Shown here one piece after another: positions 17,998 to 26,070 of a DNA stretch of 64,000 nucleotides. This DNA is from Luteipulveratus halotolerans. GTDB taxonomy: Bacteria > Actinomycetota > Actinomycetes > Actinomycetales > Dermatophilaceae. The position numbers and the translations under genes are program-made. The notes under the pieces are model-generated. The model made no database searches. It was not told the DNA's origin and was given only the letters and a program-made list of their open reading frames with translations. The DNA lies in the NCBI RefSeq assembly GCF_001247745.1, contig NZ_LAIR01000002.1:1736001-1800000 (forward strand). Reading direction: 5' to 3'. Position 1 is the stretch's first letter. Each line of letters begins with the position of its first letter.

Positions 17998-19494
17998 TCA
18001 GTTGCCCGTGAGCTTCTCGCGCAGAGCCGCCAGCGCCTCGTCCGAGGCGAGCGTGCCCTCGGCCGGGGCCGAGGAGCTGCTGCTCGAGGAGGAGCTGCTG
18101 CTGCTCGAGTTGCTGCTGTCGCTCGAGCCCGAGGAGTACGAGGTCGGCGTGGCGTCGCCCGAGGCCACGGCCTCGGCGTCGTCCTTCTTCGCCTGCTCGA
18201 TCTGGGCCTGGTGCGCCTCGTAGCGAGCGTGGGCGTCGGCGTACTGCTTCTCCCACTTCTCGCGCTGAGCCTCGAAGCCCTCGAGCCACTCGTTGGTCTC
18301 GGGGTCGAAGCCCTCGGGGTACTTGTAGTTGCCCTGCTCGTCGTACTCGGCGGCCATGCCGTAGAGCGTCGGGTCGAACTCGGCAGCACCGGCGGCAGCG
18401 TCGTTGGCCTGCTTGAGGCTCAGCGAGATGCGGCGACGCTCGAGGTCGATGTCGATGACCTTGACGAACAGCTCCTGGCCGACCGTGACGACCTGCTCCG
18501 GCAGCTCCACGTGGCGCTCGGCCAGCTCGGAGATGTGGACCAGACCCTCGATGCCGTCGTCGACGCGCACGAACGCACCGAACGGAACCAGCTTGGTGAC
18601 CTTGCCCGGCACGACCTGACCGATCGCGTGGGTGCGGGCGAAGTGCTGCCACGGGTCTTCCTGCGTCGCCTTCAGCGACAGGGAGACACGCTCGCGGTCC
18701 ATGTCGACGTCGAGCACCTCGACGGTGACCTCCTGGCCGACCTCGACAACCTCGCTCGGGTGGTCGATGTGCTTCCAGGACAGCTCCGACACGTGGACCA
18801 GACCGTCCACGCCACCGAGGTCGACGAACGCACCGAAGTTGACGATGCTGCTGACGACGCCGCTGCGGACCTGACCCTTCTGCAGCTCCTTGAGGAAGGT
18901 CGTACGCACCTCGGACTGCGTCTGCTCCAGCCACGCACGACGGGACAGGACCACGTTGTTGCGGTTCTTGTCGAGCTCGATGATCTTGGCCTCGATCTCC
19001 TTGCCGACGTACGGCTGGAGGTCGCGGACGCGACGCATCTCCACCAGGGACGCGGGCAGGAAGCCGCGCAGGCCGATGTCCAGGATGAGTCCACCCTTGA
19101 CGACCTCGATGACGGTGCCGGTGACGACGCCGTCCTCCTCCTTGATCTTCTCGATCGTGCCCCAGGCGCGCTCGTACTGTGCGCGCTTCTTGGACAGGAT
19201 CAGGCGGCCTTCCTTGTCCTCCTTCTGGAGAACCAGGGCCTCGACCTCATCGCCCACGGTCACGACCTCGCCCGGGTCGACATCGTGCTTGATGGAGAGC
19301 TCACGGGAGGGGATGACACCCTCGGTCTTGTAACCGATGTCGAGCAGGACCTCGTCCCGGTCGACCTTGACGATGACACCCTCGACGATGTCTCCGTCAT
19401 TGAAGTGCTTGATCGTCGCGTCGATCGCGGCGAGCAGCTCCTCCTCAGATCCGATGTCGTTGACAGCGATCTGCGAGGTGGTGGTGGCAGTCAT
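17998..19494 (-). CDS. rpsA: 30S ribosomal protein S1
   Basis: S1 helps mRNA bind the 30S subunit. The 498-residue product has four S1 RNA-binding repeats, beginning near residues 34 (GDIVEGVIVKVDRD), 121 (GVVTGTVIEVVKGG), 207 (GQVRSGVVSSIVNFGAFVDL) and 293 (GQVVPGKVTKLVPFGAFVRV), which is the actinobacterial count. The C-terminus carries a pure serine run of about 13 residues within a Ser-rich stretch, then ends in EALAALREKLTGN. I chose the ATG at 19494 (MTATTTSQIAVND); the frame stays open upstream but lacks S1 homology. The 180-base gap to the divergent methyltransferase contains the leader and no riboswitch I recognise. Confidence 0.97.
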   Translation of the reverse strand: MTATTTSQIAVNDIGSEEELLAAIDATIKHFNDGDIVEGVIVKVDRDEVLLDIGYKTEGVIPSRELSIKHDVDPGEVVTVGDEVEALVLQKEDKEGRLILSKKRAQYERAWGTIEKIKEEDGVVTGTVIEVVKGGLILDIGLRGFLPASLVEMRRVRDLQPYVGKEIEAKIIELDKNRNNVVLSRRAWLEQTQSEVRTTFLKELQKGQVRSGVVSSIVNFGAFVDLGGVDGLVHVSELSWKHIDHPSEVVEVGQEVTVEVLDVDMDRERVSLSLKATQEDPWQHFARTHAIGQVVPGKVTKLVPFGAFVRVDDGIEGLVHISELAERHVELPEQVVTVGQELFVKVIDIDLERRRISLSLKQANDAAAGAAEFDPTLYGMAAEYDEQGNYKYPEGFDPETNEWLEGFEAQREKWEKQYADAHARYEAHQAQIEQAKKDDAEAVASGDATPTSYSSGSSDSSNSSSSSSSSSSSSSAPAEGTLASDEALAALREKLTGN

Positions 19495-19673
19495 GTAGTG
19501 GGTAACTTTCGGTGGACAGTAATGGGCGGGTCGCCATCCGGGCTCAGGCCGCCGGCGGCCTGTTCGGACAACCAACCCGAGGTGGACAGGTTGCACAAGT
19601 ACAGCACGCGGCACACACGGCCGCGCCCTCATAGCCTACCGACCTGTCCACAACTGGGTCAAAGCGGACGACC

Positions 19674-20492
19674 GTGACTGCCTCCGACCTCACGCCGGAG
19701 ATGTACGGCGTGACGCGGCGACCGCTCGCGGCCGCCCCGACCCGGGCGGCCAACCGCCGCTGGTGGGACGAGGAGGCCGTCGCCTACTACGCCGAGCACG
19801 GCGACTTCCTCGGCGACGACGACCTGGTCTGGGGCCCCGAAGGCGTGCACGAACGTGACCTGAGCCTGCTCGGCGATGTCGCGGGTCTCCGCGTCCTGGA
19901 GATCGGCTGCGGCGGCGCTCAAGGCGGACGTTACCTGCGCTCCGAAGGCGCCCAGGTCGTCGCGACCGACCTCTCGCGCGGCATGCTCGACCAGGCCGCG
20001 GGCCTCAACGCGACATCCGCACACGCCGTTCCGCTCGCCCAGTGCGACGCCGTCGACCTGCCGTTCGCCGAGCGGTCGTTCGACCTCGTCGTCACGGCGT
20101 ACGGCGCGGTGCCGTTCGTCGCCGACTCAGCACGGCTCATGGCCGAGGCCGCCAGGGTCCTGCGACCGCGCGGACGGCTGGTCTTCTCGACCACACACCC
20201 GGTGCGGTGGGCGTTCCCCGATGCGCCGGGCCGCGAAGGCCTGACCGTGCACCAGTCGTACTTCGACCGGACGCCGTACGTCGAGCAGGACGACCGGGGG
20301 CACGCGACCTACGCCGAGCACCATCGCACGCTGGGCGACCGCGTCCGCGAGATCGCTGCAGCCGGTCTCGTCCTGGAGGACCTCGTCGAGCCCGAGTGGC
20401 CGGCCACGAACCAGGAGACCTGGGGTGGCTGGAGCCCGTTGCGGGGCGCCCTCATCCCGGGCACCGCGATCTTCGTGGCGCGCCGGCCCTGA
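19674..20492 (+). CDS. Class I SAM-dependent methyltransferase
   Basis: A 272-residue methyltransferase. Motif I is VLEIGCGGAQGGRYL, the acidic end of beta-2 is VATDLS, and FDLVVTAYGAVPFV and VLRPRGRLVFST follow. The N-terminal segment RRWWDEEAVAYYAEHGDFLGDDDLVWGPEG is typical of an actinobacterial family often found beside rpsA. The substrate is not known. The start is GTG at 19674. It converges on the first DUF3068 gene with only 23 bases between and no strong terminator. Confidence 0.88.
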   Translation: MTASDLTPEMYGVTRRPLAAAPTRAANRRWWDEEAVAYYAEHGDFLGDDDLVWGPEGVHERDLSLLGDVAGLRVLEIGCGGAQGGRYLRSEGAQVVATDLSRGMLDQAAGLNATSAHAVPLAQCDAVDLPFAERSFDLVVTAYGAVPFVADSARLMAEAARVLRPRGRLVFSTTHPVRWAFPDAPGREGLTVHQSYFDRTPYVEQDDRGHATYAEHHRTLGDRVREIAAAGLVLEDLVEPEWPATNQETWGGWSPLRGALIPGTAIFVARRP

Positions 20493-20515
20493 GTCCGACG
20501 CGCCACGGCGCGGCG

Positions 20516-21514
20516 TCAGACGAGCTCGGACACCTCGCCGCGGCGCGGCTGAGCGTCGTCGAGCCCGACCACATCGCTGTCGCGGTCGCGACGTCGGCCT
20601 CCGACGGCGACCGCCGCGCCCCCGATCAGCAGTGCGATGCCGAGGATGCTGAGCGCGAGCGGTGCCCACAGTCGCAGGATCTTCAGCAGCAACGCCTTGG
20701 TCTTGTAGTCGTCGACGTTCTTGCTGATCGTCTCGTCGGTGAAGGTGCTGGTGGTCGTCAGGGCGTTGACCGGCTTGGCACCCGGCTCGTCGTGGTGGAG
20801 CTCCTGGTGCTGCTTCTCCTGGAGCTTCATCATCACGCCGGTCTCGGGCTCGACCCACAGGGTCCGGGTGTTCTGGTACAGCCGATCGGCCACCACACCT
20901 CCGGTGTCGGGCAGACCGAAGAGACCGCGCGGGACCTCCTGCTCACGGAACTTCGTCAGGGGTAGCGACCCGACGAACTTGTACGTCGTCAGGCCCTTGA
21001 TCTTCTCGGTGCCGACGTACTTCGTGGCCATCGTCGTGCGCGCCGTTCCGTCCCAGTACTGGTACGTCTTCTGCTCGGTGCGGAAGGGGAACTTGATCGT
21101 CTGACCGGTGAACTGCGCGGGCTTGCCGTTGGACGTCGCTCCACAGCAGTTGACGGCACGGCCGGTGGAGCGGTCGACGACCATGCGGTTGGTCGAGGCA
21201 TCCATCGGGGGCGCCTCGTTGTTGTTGTCGGAGACCTGGCCCATGTTGAGGACGACGAGGTTCTTGCCGGTCTTGTCGGACGCCGCCTTGCTCGCGGCCG
21301 GGTCACCGATGACGGTCGCGATCGTGGTGAGCCTGCCCGAACCGGGCGCGACCTTGTCGGCGTCGAAGAACGTCGCGTGCTCGTCGACCACCGTCTGTCG
21401 GGTGTTCTGGTCCAGCGGGACCACGGCCAGCTTGTCGTAGGCGTAGAACTTCAGCAGAACGGCCATGGTGAGGAAGAACGCACCGAGACCGATCACGACG
21501 GATGCCTTGCGCAC
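20516..21514 (-). CDS. DUF3068 / PorA-family membrane-anchored protein (copy A)
   Basis: A 332-residue envelope protein. An N-terminal helix (residues 5-24, VIGLGAFFLTMAVLLKFYAY) and a C-terminal helix (about 290-312) flank a large domain that should lie outside the membrane, with YWDGTARTTM, TYKFVGSLPL and RLYQNTRTLWVEPETG. It has an unusual CC pair in AVNCCGAT that its paralogue lacks. The family has been linked to corynebacterial porin-like proteins, but the function is not settled. The GTG start at 21514 has GGAGG four bases upstream. It is the third gene of a DUF3068-decarboxylase-DUF3068 unit. Confidence 0.85.
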   Translation of the reverse strand: MRKASVVIGLGAFFLTMAVLLKFYAYDKLAVVPLDQNTRQTVVDEHATFFDADKVAPGSGRLTTIATVIGDPAASKAASDKTGKNLVVLNMGQVSDNNNEAPPMDASTNRMVVDRSTGRAVNCCGATSNGKPAQFTGQTIKFPFRTEQKTYQYWDGTARTTMATKYVGTEKIKGLTTYKFVGSLPLTKFREQEVPRGLFGLPDTGGVVADRLYQNTRTLWVEPETGVMMKLQEKQHQELHHDEPGAKPVNALTTTSTFTDETISKNVDDYKTKALLLKILRLWAPLALSILGIALLIGGAAVAVGGRRRDRDSDVVGLDDAQPRRGEVSELV

Positions 21515-21545
21515 CGTACCTCCAGGGTGATGTGGGCAGAGATGG

Positions 21546-21577
21546 GCCGCGGGTCGGACCAACCTCCGACCCGCGGC
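21546..21577 (-). terminator. Intercistronic hairpin between the decarboxylase and DUF3068 copy A
   Basis: A 13-bp perfect stem pairs 21546-21558 with 21565-21577 around a CCAACC loop. It lies between two genes of the same direction, 13 bases after one and 31 bases before the next start. It may stop transcription or lower expression of copy A. Confidence 0.6.
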
Positions 21578-21589
21578 AAGAAGGGTGAG

Positions 21590-22582
21590 TCAGTGCTTCT
21601 CGGCGGCGCCGAGGATCTCCTCGGTGGCGGCGGCCGACAACGGCTCGGTGCCGTGCGGCACGTCGCGGAACCATCCGATGGTCCACTTCAGCGCGTCCTC
21701 GATGGGCACCTTGGGCGCCCATCCGAGCAGCGACGTCGCGAGCGTGGTGTCGGGTCGACGCACCGTCGGGTCGTCCACAGGACGCTCGATGAACGTGATC
21801 GGCGAGCTCGAGGTGGTGAGCCGCACGATCCACTCCGCGAGATCCTTCATCGAGATCTCGTGCGGGTTGCCGATGTTGATCGGACCGGCATGGTCGGCGT
21901 CCATCATCCGCAGGATCGCCTCGACCAGGTCGTCGACGTAGCAGATCGAACGGGTCTGACTGCCGTCGCCGCTGACGGTGACCGGGTCGCCGGCCAGCGC
22001 CTGACGGACGAAGTTGGGAATGGCGCGACCGTCGTTGGGGCGCATCCGCGGCCCGAACGTGTTGAAGATGCGCACGATCCCGGTGTTGACACCGCGCGAC
22101 TGGCGGTACGCGAGCGTGGTGGCCTCGGCGAATCGCTTGGCCTCGTCGTAGACACCGCGCGGTCCGACGGGATTGACGTTGCCCCAGTACGACTCGGGCT
22201 GAGGATGCACCTCGGGGTCGCCGTAGACCTCGGAGGTCGAGGCCAGCACCAGACGTGCGCCCTTGGCCTCGGCCAGGTCGAGTGCGTGCAGGGTGCCGAG
22301 CGAGCCCACCTTGAGGGTCTCGATCGGCATCCGCAGGTAGTCGACCGGTGAGGCCGGACTCGCGAAGTGGAGCACGGCATCGACCGGGCCGTCGATGGTG
22401 AACGGCTCGGACACATCGAGCTCGAGGAGCTCGAACCCTTCCTCATGACGCAGGTGCGCGACGTTGGCGCGCGATCCGGTGCAGAAGTTGTCGACGGCGA
22501 CAACGTCCTCACCGCGCGCGACGAGCTTTTCGCACAGGTGCGATCCGAGGAAGCCGGCGCCTCCGGTGACGACGACCCGCAT
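21590..22582 (-). CDS. UDP-glucuronate decarboxylase-like NAD-dependent epimerase/dehydratase (UDP-xylose synthase)
   Basis: A 330-residue extended SDR. NAD motif TGGAGFLGSHL is at residues 6-16. The segments LHFASPASPVDYLRMPIETL, STSEVYGDPEVHPQPESYWG and the catalytic Y-x-x-x-K in YDEAKRFAEA are the UDP-xylose synthase hallmark set. It should decarboxylate UDP-glucuronate to UDP-xylose, a pentose donor or a precursor of UDP-arabinose. The ATG follows the upstream DUF3068 stop after a single base (TGA-C-ATG), so the two are tightly coupled. Confidence 0.88.
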   Translation of the reverse strand: MRVVVTGGAGFLGSHLCEKLVARGEDVVAVDNFCTGSRANVAHLRHEEGFELLELDVSEPFTIDGPVDAVLHFASPASPVDYLRMPIETLKVGSLGTLHALDLAEAKGARLVLASTSEVYGDPEVHPQPESYWGNVNPVGPRGVYDEAKRFAEATTLAYRQSRGVNTGIVRIFNTFGPRMRPNDGRAIPNFVRQALAGDPVTVSGDGSQTRSICYVDDLVEAILRMMDADHAGPINIGNPHEISMKDLAEWIVRLTTSSSPITFIERPVDDPTVRRPDTTLATSLLGWAPKVPIEDALKWTIGWFRDVPHGTEPLSAAATEEILGAAEKH

Positions 22583-22583
22583 G

Positions 22584-23603
22584 TCAGATGGTCTGCCCGC
22601 CCGTCGCGCGGCCGCGACGGGTCTCGAAGGTCTCGTCGAGGCCGGCGTACTGCTCGTCCTCGTCGTAGTCGGGGTTGCGACGGCCGACCAGCGACATCGC
22701 GATGCCGCCCAGGATCAGCAGCACACCGAGGATGCCCAGACCGAGGGGCGCCCAGATCCGCAGGATCTTCAGGAGCATCGCCTTGGTCTTGTAGTCGTCG
22801 ACGTTCTGCTTGATGGTCGCGTCGGTGAAGATGCTGTTGGTGGTGACCGCGTTGGCGGGCTTGGCGCCGGCCTCCGGGTTGCGCAGCTCCTGGTGCTGCT
22901 GCTCCTGCAGCTTGACGATGACGCCCGTCTCGGGCTCGATCCACAGGGTGCGCGTGTTCTGGTAGAGGCGGTCGGCCACCACACCGTGGGTGTCCGGCAG
23001 ACCGAACAGGCCGCGCGGGACCTCCTGCTCACGGAACTTCTCCAGGGGGAGGCTGCCCTGGAACTTGTACGTCTTCAGGCCGCGGATGTCCTCGGTGCCG
23101 ACGTACTTCATGTCCATCGGCTTGCTCGCCGTACCGTCCCAGTACTGGTAGGTCTCCTTCTGGGTCTGGAACGGGAACTTGATGATCTGGGAGCCCTTGT
23201 AGTCGATCGCCTTGCCGTTCTGCTTGGCACCCGGGTAGGCGATCGCCTTGCCGGTGTAGCGGTCGATCGCGAAGGTCTGCTGAAGCGCGTCCATGGGCGG
23301 CGCCTCGTCGTTGTTGTCGGTCGTCTGACCCTTGTTGAAGACCGCGACGTCCTTGCCTGTGGAGTCCTGCAGTGCCTCACTCGCACCCTTGTCGCCGATG
23401 ACGGTGGCGATCGTGGTGAGCTTGCCCGAGGCTGCCTTGACCGTGTCGGCGTCGAAGAACGTCGCGTTGTTGTCGACGACCGTCTGGCGGGTGTTCTGGT
23501 CCAGCGGGACCACGGCGAGCTTGTCGTACGCGTAGAACTTGAGCAGGAGCGCCATGGTCAGGAAGAACGCTCCAAGACCGATGACTGTTGCGGCTTTCCG
23601 CAC
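22584..23603 (-). CDS. DUF3068 / PorA-family membrane-anchored protein (copy B)
   Basis: A 339-residue paralogue of the gene at 20516-21514, with the same anchor helix (VIGLGAFFLTMALLLKFYAY), external domain (TYQYWDGTASKP, RLYQNTRTLWIEPETG) and C-terminal helix, then an acidic/Arg cytoplasmic tail. A 30-base stretch (23011-23040) is identical to 20925-20954 in copy A, so the duplication is recent or under conversion. The GTG start has GGAGGTCC upstream. It leads the operon and carries the TACY-N4-RGTA palindrome in its promoter. Confidence 0.87.
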   Translation of the reverse strand: MRKAATVIGLGAFFLTMALLLKFYAYDKLAVVPLDQNTRQTVVDNNATFFDADTVKAASGKLTTIATVIGDKGASEALQDSTGKDVAVFNKGQTTDNNDEAPPMDALQQTFAIDRYTGKAIAYPGAKQNGKAIDYKGSQIIKFPFQTQKETYQYWDGTASKPMDMKYVGTEDIRGLKTYKFQGSLPLEKFREQEVPRGLFGLPDTHGVVADRLYQNTRTLWIEPETGVIVKLQEQQHQELRNPEAGAKPANAVTTNSIFTDATIKQNVDDYKTKAMLLKILRIWAPLGLGILGVLLILGGIAMSLVGRRNPDYDEDEQYAGLDETFETRRGRATGGQTI

Positions 23604-23631
23604 GGGGGGACCTCCAAGGTGACCGAAAACT

Positions 23632-23643
23632 TACCGGACCGTA
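23632..23643. promoter_or_regulatory. TACY-N4-NGTA palindrome, DUF3068/decarboxylase operon promoter
   Basis: TACCGGACCGTA, 28 bases before the DUF3068 copy B start. One of ten related sites in the envelope locus (see findings). On the minus strand a -10-like TAAGTT overlaps its right arm. Confidence 0.5.
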
Positions 23644-23707
23644 GCATCCGGTACACGAGCTGCGGCAGACTTCAACCTCAAGACCTGAGATTCGTGTCAC
23701 AACTGTG

Positions 23708-24277
23708 TCAGATGGTGGGCATGAGCAGGGCTCGCACGACCTCCTCGAACGTCGCGGACGCCTCGTCGACCCGTGCTGTACGCATGCCGAGACCCTGTGC
23801 CGGGACCAGATCGGTGTCCTGGTCGCCGACCATGACGCAGCGTCCGACGCGCGCCCACGGCGCTCGGCGCAGAGCCTGCTCGAACAGACCGGGCAGGGGC
23901 TTGCGACAGCCGCACTCCCCCACCTGGTGAGGGCACACCTGAATCGCGTCGAGGTGGGCGCCGGCGGTGGCGAGGTCGTCGACGAGCCGCTGGTGGACCT
24001 CGACCAGCTGCGCCTCGGTGAGGGCGCCCGTGGCGAGCCCACGCTGGTTGGTGACCAGGACGACCCGGCACCCCGCGTCGTTGAGAAGCCGCACTGCCGC
24101 GGGGACACCCGGCAGGACGTCGAGATCGTCACCCCGGGTGACATATCCGGGTCGGTGGCGGTTGAGGGTGCCGTCACGGTCGACGAAGACGATGTCGTAC
24201 GGCGCGCCCTCACGTGCCGGCGCGACGGGTGAGCTGTCGCGCCCGAGCAGGGCGTCGCGGCTCGCTGTGGTGATCAC
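23708..24277 (-). CDS. gmhB: D-glycero-D-manno-heptose 1,7-bisphosphate 7-phosphatase
   Basis: A 189-residue HAD phosphatase of the histidinol-phosphatase/GmhB type. The nucleophile motif DRDGTLN is at residues 33-39, VLVTNQRGLATG carries motif II, and the zinc loop CPHQVGECGCRKP is complete. GDQDTD is motif IV. It removes the C7 phosphate of heptose-1,7-bisphosphate so that the 1-phosphate can be activated. The GTG start at 24277 overlaps the gmhA stop by 4 bp; a longer frame upstream runs into gmhA and is not credible. Confidence 0.9.
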   Translation of the reverse strand: MITTASRDALLGRDSSPVAPAREGAPYDIVFVDRDGTLNRHRPGYVTRGDDLDVLPGVPAAVRLLNDAGCRVVLVTNQRGLATGALTEAQLVEVHQRLVDDLATAGAHLDAIQVCPHQVGECGCRKPLPGLFEQALRRAPWARVGRCVMVGDQDTDLVPAQGLGMRTARVDEASATFEEVVRALLMPTI

Positions 24278-24897
24278 TGGCACAGCACGTCGACCGCCTC
24301 GCACCACGTGTGGGCCCACAGCATGTGGACCTCCTGGATCCGTGGCGTCTCATCGCTGGGGACGACGAGGACGTGGTCGGCCGCCCCGCGCAGGCCCTCC
24401 CCCTTGGCACCGGTCATCGCGATCGTGAGGATGTCCCGGCGGCGCGCCTGCTGCAGCGCTGCGACCACGTTGGGGCTCGTGCCACTGGTGCTCATGGCGA
24501 GCAGCACGTCACCCGGGCGCCCGAGCGCGGCCAGCCCGCGCGTGAAGACGTGCTCGTACCCGTAGTCGTTGCCGACCGCCGTGATCGACGACAGGGACTC
24601 GGCCAGCGACACCGCCGGCAGCGGGTCGCGGTCATGGATGCACTTGCCGATGAACTCCGCGGCGACGTGGCTCGCGATCGCGGCGCTGCCACCGTTGCCG
24701 GCGACGAGCAGCGTGCCGCCAGCCACCAGCGCCTGCACGAGCGATGAACCTGCGCGGTCGACCTCGTCGGTCAGCGTCGGGTCGACCAGCGCCTGTGACA
24801 GGGCCGCCCAGGACGCCAGGCCCTGCCGATGCTGCTGCGAGACCGCCGCGGTGAGGTCGTCGACGCCGACCGTGTGCAGCGGGTGACCGGTGCTCAT
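24274..24897 (-). CDS. gmhA: Phosphoheptose (sedoheptulose 7-phosphate) isomerase
   Basis: A 207-residue SIS-domain isomerase. It has AGNGGSAAIASHVAAEFIGK, SLSSITAVGNDYGYEHVF and LLAMSTSGTSPNVV, all GmhA hallmarks, plus the metal/catalytic segment EVHMLWAHTWCEAV. It converts sedoheptulose 7-phosphate to D-glycero-D-manno-heptose 7-phosphate. The ATG at 24897 overlaps the hddA stop by 4 bp (ATGA), and its own stop overlaps gmhB, so the three are one coupled unit. Confidence 0.92.
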   Translation of the reverse strand: MSTGHPLHTVGVDDLTAAVSQQHRQGLASWAALSQALVDPTLTDEVDRAGSSLVQALVAGGTLLVAGNGGSAAIASHVAAEFIGKCIHDRDPLPAVSLAESLSSITAVGNDYGYEHVFTRGLAALGRPGDVLLAMSTSGTSPNVVAALQQARRRDILTIAMTGAKGEGLRGAADHVLVVPSDETPRIQEVHMLWAHTWCEAVDVLCQ

Positions 24898-26000
24898 CCC
24901 TGTGCTCTCCATGTCACGACACCTTCCTTGCTGAACGTGAACTCCGAGACGGCCAGTCCCATCCGGATGAGCTCCTCGGCGACGACGTGGCGCCGCTCGA
25001 ACTCGCAGACGAAGATCAGGTGACCGCCGCCGCCGGCACCGGTCACCTTGCCTCCGAGCGCGCCCAGGTTGAGCGCCCTGGAGATGGCGTCGTCGATGAG
25101 CGGGGTGGTGATGCGCGAGGACATCTTGCGCTTCTGCGCCCAGGCCTGACCCAGGAGACGGCCGAGCGAGTCGACCTCGCCGCGCACGAGCGCGACCTTC
25201 ATCTGCTCGGCGAGCTCCTTCTGCGCGCGCAGACCTTCGAGCGCGTCGGCGTTGCCGGTCTCGTAGCGGCTGACCTGGTCCTCGATGATGTGGTCGCTCA
25301 CGCGGGTACGACCCGTGAACGCCAGCAGCATGTTGTGCTCGAGCTCGTGCACCGTCGCGTCACGGACGCGCAACGGGTTGACGACGACCTGGTCCTTGAG
25401 GAACTCGATGTAGTTGAACCCGCCGAACGCCGCGGCGTACTGGTCCTGGGAGCCGCCGGGGATGCCGAGGTCCTCGCGCTCGAGACGGTAGGCGAGCTCG
25501 GCGACGTCGTACGGACCGAGGTCGAGACCGCAGTGCTGGGCGACGAGCCCGATGACCGAGACCATCACCGCACTGGACGAGCCGAGTCCGGACCCGGGCG
25601 GTGCGTTGGTGTGCAGGAACAGGTCGAAGCCCGTGACCGGCAGTGCACCGTCGATCTCGCGGATGCGGGCGATCGCCGCCTTGGGAAGGTCGAGCTGTCC
25701 GTCGTACTCGACGTCGTCGTCGACGCCGAACCCGATCGAGGTGCCGAAGTCGAGGGACTGGACCGTGATGCGGCCGTCGGTGCGCGGCCGCAGCGTGGAG
25801 TAGCAGTAGCTGGAGATCGTCGCCGACAGCACTGCCCCGCCCTCGCGCTGCGGGAACGGCGCGACGTCGGTGCCTCCGCCGGCGAACGAGATCCGCAGCG
25901 GCGCGCGCGCCCGCAGCACCGGTCGGCGGTAGTCGAGCAACGCCGCGTCAGCGGGTGCCGAAGCAGGGCGCTCGGCGTCCTTGAGCACTTGCTTGGCCAT
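24894..26000 (-). CDS. hddA: D-glycero-alpha-D-manno-heptose 7-phosphate kinase (GHMP kinase)
   Basis: A 368-residue GHMP-family sugar kinase. It opens the kinase domain with RAPLRISFAGGGTDVAPF, has the ATP-binding motif APPGSGLGSSSAVMVS (near residue 132) and the C-terminal GGKVTGAGGGGHLIFV motif. Together with GmhA and GmhB this gives the alpha-anomer route to GDP-heptose, used for glycans outside LPS in Gram-positives and for mycobacterial genes Rv0113-Rv0115. The ATG at 26000 has GGAGG ten bases upstream. Confidence 0.9.
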   Translation of the reverse strand: MAKQVLKDAERPASAPADAALLDYRRPVLRARAPLRISFAGGGTDVAPFPQREGGAVLSATISSYCYSTLRPRTDGRITVQSLDFGTSIGFGVDDDVEYDGQLDLPKAAIARIREIDGALPVTGFDLFLHTNAPPGSGLGSSSAVMVSVIGLVAQHCGLDLGPYDVAELAYRLEREDLGIPGGSQDQYAAAFGGFNYIEFLKDQVVVNPLRVRDATVHELEHNMLLAFTGRTRVSDHIIEDQVSRYETGNADALEGLRAQKELAEQMKVALVRGEVDSLGRLLGQAWAQKRKMSSRITTPLIDDAISRALNLGALGGKVTGAGGGGHLIFVCEFERRHVVAEELIRMGLAVSEFTFSKEGVVTWRAQG

Positions 26001-26039
26001 GCGCGCACTAGCCTCCAGATCGATGACAGCGGTGAAACC

Positions 26040-26051
26040 TACTAGATAGTA
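26040..26051. promoter_or_regulatory. TACT-N4-AGTA palindrome between hddA and an acyltransferase gene
   Basis: TACTAGATAGTA, a perfect arm match. It sits 39 bases before the hddA ATG and 19 bases before the divergent acyltransferase ATG, so it could control both. TAGGTT and TACTAT are -10-like sequences on the minus strand overlapping it. Confidence 0.55.
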
Positions 26052-26070
26052 AGTGTGAAATGGAGCACAG

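Noticed and set aside
18040..18140. Trinucleotide repeat locus in rpsA
   Set aside because: The run mixes AGC, TCC and TCG codons and is not a uniform DNA repeat, so I list it only as a protein feature.
20493..20517. Terminator between the methyltransferase and DUF3068 copy A
   Set aside because: Only an imperfect GACGC...GCGTC pairing is visible; too weak to call.
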